A stretch of DNA of 64,000 nucleotides from Pontibacter akesuensis (lineage in GTDB: Bacteria; Bacteroidota; Bacteroidia; Cytophagales; Hymenobacteraceae), in NCBI RefSeq assembly GCF_001611675.1, contig NZ_CP014766.1, positions 558,001-622,000 on the forward strand, given 5' to 3'. Position numbers and translations under genes: made by a program. The notes under the pieces are model-generated. The model saw nothing but the letters and a program-made list of their open reading frames with translations, had not been told where the DNA came from and did no database searches. Below are positions 59,361 through 64,000 of this stretch, piece by piece; positions within the stretch are counted from its first letter, which is position 1, and every line of letters begins with the position of its first letter.

Positions 59361-60720
59361 TAAGCTGCAGGCTGAATATTGTTTCGCCGGGCTGGGTATG
59401 CACGCGGATGGTACCGCCGTGTTGCTGCATGATTTGCCTCGATAAGCTCAGGCCAATGCCGGAGCCTTGTTTTTTGGTGGTGTAGAAAGGGATGAAGATT
59501 TTATCCAGCACATCCTCAGGAATGCCGGGGCCGTTATCCGCCACGTCGATGCGCAGCCTTTGGCGCTCTCCCTCCGGCACGAAAGCCACCACTTCCACCT
59601 GCGGGTCCGTACACTCCTGGCAGGCCTCCATGCTGTTCTTGATCAGATTGATGAGCACCTGCTCCAGTTGCTCCGGGTCAGCCATCACCTCTACCTTCTC
59701 ATCCGGCAGGTACATTTTCAGGCTAACGGACTGGTGCTTCAGTTCCTGCTGCAGCAACTGGTGTACCTGGCGCAGCAACCCGCTTATCCTCACCGGCCGC
59801 AGCTCCGAGGTGGGCAGGCGCATTAACCGGCGGTAGTTCTTCACAAAGTTCAGCATGCCGGAGCTGCGCTTCTCCACGGTCTGCAGGCCCGCCTGCATGT
59901 CCTCCAGCACCTCAGAGTCTATCTTTTGGCCCGCCTGCTGTTTTGCGATTACCTCCTGTTGCAGCAATCCCGAAACGGTAGCGGTCAGGGAAATTACCGG
60001 CGTAATGGAGTTCATAATCTCATGCGTCAGCACCCGGATCACCTTCTGCCAGGTCTGCAGTTCCTGTTCCTCCAGCTCAGACTGTATGTTCTGCAGCGTC
60101 ACGATCTTCAGCGGAATGCCCTGCAGCAGCAGCTCCGAAGCGTGCAGGCTAAGCAGCAGCTGCTCCTGTTTCAGCTGCACCGTCACCAGCCGCTTTTCCT
60201 GGTGAGCTATACTGTAAAGTGCCTGCACCAACTCTGGGCTTAGCCGCTCCAGAGAGTCTATATGGCGCAGGTGGGGCACGTGCAGGAGGTTCTTGGTTAC
60301 TTCGTTCACCAGCTGCACCTCCCCATCCTCATCAAACGAAAGGATGCCCACGCCCACCTGTTCCACAATGGTCTGCAGGTAATGGTAGTGCGCCTGTTTC
60401 TCGGTTTTCACCTTCAGAAAGGCATCGGAGATGTCGTTGAAGCTCGCATACAGTTCCTGGTAGGAGGCGTTGGCTCTTTCGGCTGAAAAGCGCTGTGTGA
60501 AATCTGAGTGGCGCATAGCCTCCAGAAAGCTGCTGATGTCGCGGTTGGTGCGCTCCACGAAGTGGATCATGTCGTAGAGCTGGAAAAGAATAAGCAGCAG
60601 CAGGCAGAGCGCCGTCATGTACCAATCGGTGCGGTACAGCACCAGCAGCATCACCAGTGCCACCCCGATCAGCAGCAGCAGGCGCAGCAACAGTTTTACC
60701 CGAAAGCCACTATAAACCAT
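59341..60720 (-). CDS. NtrB-like sensor histidine kinase
   Basis: Membrane kinase of 459 residues: two N-terminal helices (LLLRLLLLIGVALVMLLVLY and TALCLLLLILFQLY), a PAS-like region (about 100-215; VGVGILSFDEDGEVQLVN), the phosphoacceptor box RVLTHEIMNSITPVISL (H about 235) and a HATPase domain (NLIKNSMEACQE, VADNGPGIPEDVLDKIFIPFYTTKKQGSGIGLSLSRQ). It starts 11 bp inside the end of the NtrC-type gene and is its evident partner. Confidence 0.93.
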   Translation of the reverse strand: MVYSGFRVKLLLRLLLLIGVALVMLLVLYRTDWYMTALCLLLLILFQLYDMIHFVERTNRDISSFLEAMRHSDFTQRFSAERANASYQELYASFNDISDAFLKVKTEKQAHYHYLQTIVEQVGVGILSFDEDGEVQLVNEVTKNLLHVPHLRHIDSLERLSPELVQALYSIAHQEKRLVTVQLKQEQLLLSLHASELLLQGIPLKIVTLQNIQSELEEQELQTWQKVIRVLTHEIMNSITPVISLTATVSGLLQQEVIAKQQAGQKIDSEVLEDMQAGLQTVEKRSSGMLNFVKNYRRLMRLPTSELRPVRISGLLRQVHQLLQQELKHQSVSLKMYLPDEKVEVMADPEQLEQVLINLIKNSMEACQECTDPQVEVVAFVPEGERQRLRIDVADNGPGIPEDVLDKIFIPFYTTKKQGSGIGLSLSRQIMQQHGGTIRVHTQPGETIFSLQLRLINNE

Positions 60721-62092
60721 GTTTCTCTATTCTGCGGTAGAGGGCGGTGCGGGTAATGCCGAGGTCTTTGGCGGCATGGGTGATGTTGCCGCTATGCTTC
60801 ACCAGGGCCTTTTGTACCATCATCTTCTCGAGCGTATCCAGCGTATAGTCCGCGTCGGCTATACCTTGGCTCTCCTGCCGCTGCTGCTCCCTGTCCTCGT
60901 CTGGCGCAAAGTAAAAGTCATCCGGGCTCAGTGTGTTGCCATCGCAAAGTATAACGGCTCGTTCCATGGCATGGTCGAGTTCCCTGATGTTGCCGGGCCA
61001 GCGGTAAGCGGAAAGGCGCTGCATGGTATCGGCGTTTAGCTTCAGTCCCGCCCGATCATACTTCTGGCGGTACACCTGCAAAAAATGCTCGGCCAGCAGC
61101 TTGATGTCCTCACGGCGCTCGCGCAGCGGCGGAAGGTTTATCTCCACGGTGTTGATGCGGTACAGCAAGTCCTGCCTGAAGGAGCCCTCGCGCACCATCT
61201 GGTACAGCGGCATGTTGGTGGCACAGATAAGCCGGATGTCGATGGGCCGCGGTTTGTTGGTGCCGAGGCGAATTACCTGGCGGCTTTGCAGTACGGTGAG
61301 CAACTTGGCCTGCAGCGCAAGCGACAGGTTTCCGAGCTCATCTAGAAATAAAGAGCCTCCCGTGGCTGCCTCCAGGCGTCCGGCCCTGTCTTCCTTGGCA
61401 TCGGTAAAAGAACCTTTGGCGTGGCCGAAAAGCTCACTCTCAAACAAAGTCTCGCTCACGGCGCCCAAGTCCACTTTCTCAAATACATTGCCCGCTCTTT
61501 TTGATTTACGGTGCAGGGCGCGTGCCGCTACTTCCTTTCCGGTTCCATTCTCACCAAGTATAAGCACGTTCGCATCGGTTCCGGCCACTTTATCAATGGT
61601 TTGGTACACGCGCTGCATGGCTGGCGACACCCCAATAAAGCCATCATAGTGATAGGCGGTGTTGTTCTGCTCGGCGGCCTCGGCACTGCGCTTTACGCTG
61701 GCGCTGCCGTGCTGGCAGGCAGTTTTGAGCACGGCCACCAGCTTCTCGTTTTGCCAGGGCTTGAGCACGAAGTCTGTGGCACCCTCTTTCAGGGCACGCA
61801 CGGCCATCTCAATGTCGCCGTAGGCCGTCATCAGAATCACGGTGGTTTTCGGGGAGAGCTGCTGGATCTGCTTCAACCAGTGGAAACCCTCTTTGCTAGA
61901 GGTGGCGCCGGTGCTATAGTTCATGTCCAGCAACACCACATCAAAGCCGTGCTCCTGCATAAGGGCCGGAATCTGGTACGGGTCTGAGGTTGTTTTAACG
62001 ACGGCAAAGTGCTGCTTCAGCAAGAGCTTTCCGGCCAGCAGAATGTCTTCCTCGTCATCAACTACCAAAACTTTGCAAGCGGTTTTACTCAT
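60710..62092 (-). CDS. NtrC-family sigma-54-dependent response regulator
   Basis: Activator of 460 residues (ATG 62092, MSKTACKVLVVDDEEDILLA; an in-frame ATG at 62146 is unlikely). Receiver domain with Asp in VVLLDMNYST; AAA+ domain with Walker A ILGENGTGKEVAARALH and Walker B GGSLFLDELGNL; C-terminal Fis-type helix-turn-helix (NITHAAKDLGITRTALYRRI). The sigma-54 contact loop, usually GAFTGA, reads GSFTDA here. Divergent from the HlyD-ABC efflux operon, whose upstream region has paired palindromes and a sigma-54-like promoter, so that operon is the likely target. Confidence 0.94.
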   Translation of the reverse strand: MSKTACKVLVVDDEEDILLAGKLLLKQHFAVVKTTSDPYQIPALMQEHGFDVVLLDMNYSTGATSSKEGFHWLKQIQQLSPKTTVILMTAYGDIEMAVRALKEGATDFVLKPWQNEKLVAVLKTACQHGSASVKRSAEAAEQNNTAYHYDGFIGVSPAMQRVYQTIDKVAGTDANVLILGENGTGKEVAARALHRKSKRAGNVFEKVDLGAVSETLFESELFGHAKGSFTDAKEDRAGRLEAATGGSLFLDELGNLSLALQAKLLTVLQSRQVIRLGTNKPRPIDIRLICATNMPLYQMVREGSFRQDLLYRINTVEINLPPLRERREDIKLLAEHFLQVYRQKYDRAGLKLNADTMQRLSAYRWPGNIRELDHAMERAVILCDGNTLSPDDFYFAPDEDREQQRQESQGIADADYTLDTLEKMMVQKALVKHSGNITHAAKDLGITRTALYRRIEKHGL

Positions 62093-62334
62093 AGGTACTG
62101 CGATAGAAGTTTCGAAACAGAATGTAAAATCAGCCTTACGGACCACCAGACCACACAGCTACATTATAAACAACAGTAGGTATTCACAGCCAAAGTGTTG
62201 CTTTGCTTCAAGCCAATGTTACACGGTGTATAAGTAAAAGTATATCATTTTACGGTAAGAAACCACCCTGCAGCGGCAAGTATACCTTAAAAGCCCCTCC
62301 ACGCGATGGCGCAAATCTTACCTGTTGCCGGTAG

Positions 62335-62374
62335 CTGTTCGGTACAGGACACCCAAGTGTACGGAACCGAACAC
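62335..62374. promoter_or_regulatory. Two 18-bp palindromic activator sites upstream of the efflux operon
   Basis: Site 2, GTGTACGGAACCGAACAC (62357-62374), is a palindrome of the form GTGTWCGGWWCCGWACAC. Site 1, CTGTTCGGTACAGGACAC (62335-62352), matches it with a few changes. Centres are 22 bp apart, two helical turns, and lie about 75-100 bp before the sigma-54-like promoter: the expected layout of an NtrC-type upstream activating sequence. Confidence 0.6.
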
Positions 62375-62438
62375 TATAGACATAGCCATTCACCTATACA
62401 TTAACATAAAGTTTTGTTAATCAAATAGTTATACATAG

Positions 62439-62454
62439 TGGCACATTTATTGGC
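62439..62454 (+). promoter_or_regulatory. Sigma-54-like promoter of the efflux operon
   Basis: TGGCACATTTATTGGC fits TGGCACRNNNNTTGCW with correct spacing up to the -12 TTG, but has G in place of the C of the -12 GC. Predicted start near 62464, leader about 37 nt before ATG 62501. Position relative to the paired palindromes supports it. Confidence 0.5.
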
Positions 62455-62500
62455 ATACTGCTTCCGAAAACACAGAAGTACAACACACTCCTACCTTACT

Positions 62501-63751
62501 ATGGACCGCGTAATTGAAAAAAAGAAGTTTACCACAAAGAAAATCGTCCTGATTGCAGCTGGCGCGCTGGTGTTGGTGCTGGTGCTCTACAACCTGCTCT
62601 TTGCCGAGCACAGCTCCAAACTGAACGTAGACAGCGAGCGCGTGACAATCGGGCAGGTGCAGCAGGGAAACTTCCAGGAATTCATTGCCATCGACGGCTC
62701 AGTTGATCCGCTGAAAAGCTTTTACCTGGATATTACCGAGGGTGGCCGCGTGGAGAAGATCTATACCGACGATGGCCGCATGGTGGAAAAGGGAGACACG
62801 ATCCTGAAGCTCTCCAACACCACGCTTCAAATTGACTTCATGACGCGCGAAACCCAGCTTTACGATTTGATGAACGAGCGCCAAAACTCAGAGATCACCA
62901 TGAAGCAGGACCTGATCCGGAAAGAAAATGAGTTGGCAGAAATAGAGTACAACCTGGCCCTGGCCGAGCGCAAGTATGAGCGCAACAAAATGCTGATCGC
63001 CGAGAAGGTAATTTCGCAGGAGGAGTTTGAAGCCGCACGCGACGAGTATAATTACCTGAAAAAGCGCAAGATGCTGGCCGGGCGCTCTGTAAAGCAGGAC
63101 GCTAAACTGATGGATGACCGCCTGAACCAACTCGATGAGTCAATCCGCCGCATGGAGGCCAACATCGGCATGGCTCGCAGCACGCTTAACAACCTGTATG
63201 TCACGGCACCCTTCACAGGCCAGCTTTCTACGCTGAAAGCCGAGGTAGGCGAATCGAAGGCTCCGGGAGAGAACATTGGCCAGATAGACGATCTGAACGG
63301 CTATAAGATCAAGGCGAACATCGACGAACACTATATCTCCAGAGTTTACCCGGGCCTTACCGGCAACTTCGACTTCAACGGCAAAACTTACAAGGTAGAG
63401 ATCGCCAAGGTATTCCCGGAAGTACAGAACAACACCTTCCAGGTAGACCTGCAGTTTGCCGAGGGAACGCCGGAGGGCATCCGCCGCGGCCAGACGCTGC
63501 AGCTGAAGCTGAATTTGAACGACGGCGGTAAAGCGGTACTGCTGCCACGCGGCGGCTTCTACCAAAGCACCGGCGGCAACTGGGTATTTGTGGTGAACGA
63601 TGCCGGCACTTACGCCGAAAAACGCAACATCAAGCTGGGCCGCCAGAACCCGAACCATTATGAGGTATTGGATGGCCTGCAGCCCGGCGAGAAAGTGGTG
63701 CTCTCGTCGTACGACAGCTACGGCGACATTGACCGCTTGGAGTTGAAATAG
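62501..63751 (+). CDS. HlyD/MacA-type periplasmic adaptor of an efflux system
   Basis: Membrane-fusion protein of 416 residues from ATG 62501 (MDRVIEKKKFTTKKIVLIAAG), with one N-terminal helix (IVLIAAGALVLVLVLYNLLF). A GTG at 62438 would run through the sigma-54-like promoter and is rejected. Layout: lipoyl half (FYLDITEGGRVEKIYTDDGRMVEKGDTIL), a long coiled-coil hairpin (about 95-225), the second lipoyl half (YVTAPFTGQLSTLKAEVGESKAPGE), and beta-barrel domains. An ABC ATPase gene follows 141 nt downstream, so this is a MacA-like adaptor linking an ABC exporter to an outer-membrane channel. Confidence 0.92.
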   Translation: MDRVIEKKKFTTKKIVLIAAGALVLVLVLYNLLFAEHSSKLNVDSERVTIGQVQQGNFQEFIAIDGSVDPLKSFYLDITEGGRVEKIYTDDGRMVEKGDTILKLSNTTLQIDFMTRETQLYDLMNERQNSEITMKQDLIRKENELAEIEYNLALAERKYERNKMLIAEKVISQEEFEAARDEYNYLKKRKMLAGRSVKQDAKLMDDRLNQLDESIRRMEANIGMARSTLNNLYVTAPFTGQLSTLKAEVGESKAPGENIGQIDDLNGYKIKANIDEHYISRVYPGLTGNFDFNGKTYKVEIAKVFPEVQNNTFQVDLQFAEGTPEGIRRGQTLQLKLNLNDGGKAVLLPRGGFYQSTGGNWVFVVNDAGTYAEKRNIKLGRQNPNHYEVLDGLQPGEKVVLSSYDSYGDIDRLELK

Positions 63752-63892
63752 GTTAAATGGCTAAATTGGTAATTGGCTTATTATCAAAATCATAAATGTT
63801 TGAGAACAGCAATTTAACAATACAACAATTAGACAATCAACACCTCCATTAGTACAAAATAAAACTATAAAATATCTACAACAGCAAGCCAT

Positions 63893-64000
63893 ATGAACAT
63901 GCAAGAATTAGTAATCGACACGCAGAATCTGCAGAAGAAGTACATTACTGACACAGTGGAGACAACAGCGCTGGCTGGTGTCGACCTGAAGATCAAGCGG
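63893..64000 (+). CDS. ABC transporter ATP-binding protein, MacB/LolD type (5' part only)
   Basis: Only 36 codons lie in the window (MNMQELVIDTQNLQKKYITD, then a segment ending TALAGVDLKIKR). The ExxxLxKxY...V-x-AL-x-GVxL pattern is the start of an ABC ATPase of the MacB/LolD class, in keeping with the adaptor upstream. ATG 63893 or 63899 could be the start. The spacer before it (63752-63892) is AT-rich with AACAATT-type runs. The Walker A motif is beyond the edge, so the call rests on the N-terminus and context. Confidence 0.75.
   Translation, partial: MNMQELVIDTQNLQKKYITDTVETTALAGVDLKIKR

Larger units (their letters stand above)
3921..62284. repeat. Dispersed heptamer AAGTATA/TATACTT, about 90 copies
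   Basis: Span marks first and last copies noticed. By eye there are about 90 copies in roughly equal numbers of both orientations; the extended form is often CAAGTATAA or TTATACTTG. Examples: 3921, 5329, 5380, 12744, 14869, 16195, 20864, 30625, 37309, 37864, 38251, 38327, 38554, 38809, 48653, 49134, 57742, 61554, 62278. Copies fall in coding DNA in several reading frames, giving Lys-Tyr, Ser-Ile, Val-Tyr or Ile-Leu, and in spacers. Three terminators use it as outer stem arms. Sparse or absent in 28.0-30.4 kb, 40.3-42.6 kb and 58.5-60.9 kb. Random expectation on both strands is about 8. Function unknown. Confidence 0.8.
62093..62500. other. Divergent regulatory region of the NtrC-type and efflux genes
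   Basis: 408 nt with no supportable gene. It contains the paired palindromes (62335-62374), a sigma-54-like promoter (62439-62454), and two heptamer copies (62228-62235 region and 62278-62284). The promoter of the minus-strand regulator must lie in the left part but is not obvious. Confidence 0.7.

Noticed and set aside
62438..62500. GTG start 21 codons upstream of the HlyD gene
   Set aside because: The extension would cover the sigma-54-like promoter and adds a non-family N-terminus; ATG 62501 gives a normal one.

Overview
The window looks like chromosome of a pigmented Bacteroidota bacterium of the order Cytophagales, most like Pontibacter (Hymenobacteraceae). The grounds are the protein sequences themselves: a PorU2/PorV2 pair and C-terminal sorting domains of type IX secretion, a Bacteroidota-style curli cluster, a CrtZ carotenoid hydroxylase, promoters of the TTTG...TAnnTTTG kind, and roughly balanced base composition with GC-rich genes and AT-rich spacers. 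The genus is inference. I see no rRNA, tRNA, CRISPR array, insertion sequence or prophage. About 55 protein genes are densely packed on both strands; the first (crtZ) and last (an ABC ATPase) are cut by the window edges.

Layout. 1-8.3 kb: crtZ (partial), an enoyl-CoA hydratase, a TetR-type PaaR with an operator lying inside its promoter, paaABCD, an M3 peptidase, and paaE on the other strand: the ring-epoxidation part of phenylacetate breakdown. 8.6-14.9 kb: an AP2/degenerate-HNH protein, an M23-family protein, an MscS channel, a LolC/E-type permease, then namZ-fmt-folA. 14.9-21.1 kb: porU2 and porV2. 21.4-27.5 kb: padR-pspC, a DUF5694 lipoprotein, CCA-type nucleotidyltransferase, TsaC-like protein. 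27.6-30.6 kb: mce and iscS-iscU-orf-iscA. 30.8-36.5 kb: a secreted T9SS protein, katA, an ArsR/rhodanese pair and sbcD, followed by sbcC to 40.3 kb. 40.5-51.4 kb: a TPR histidine kinase, a lipoprotein nuclease and a related small lipoprotein, Usp, a conserved unknown, pncB, an HNH protein, an MFS exporter and a beta-propeller lipoprotein. 51.6-58.7 kb: a curli locus (csgB/A/G/F/E) followed, on the same strand, by a receiver-only response regulator, a NarX-type kinase, a membrane protein and a small unknown. 58.9-64 kb: thioredoxin, an NtrB/NtrC-type pair, and a divergent HlyD-ABC efflux operon with a sigma-54-like promoter and two palindromic upstream sites.

The most striking signal is not a gene. 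The heptamer AAGTATA/TATACTT (often CAAGTATAA/TTATACTTG) occurs about 90 times by eye in 64 kb, against about 8 expected for a random 7-mer counted on both strands. It is found in both orientations, in several reading frames and in spacers, and it forms the outer arms of long perfect terminator stems (5329-5386, 14868-14922, 30621-30675). Density, lack of strand bias and inverted pairing in terminators resemble the DNA uptake sequences of Neisseria and Haemophilus. I know of no such sequence described in Bacteroidota; function is unproven.
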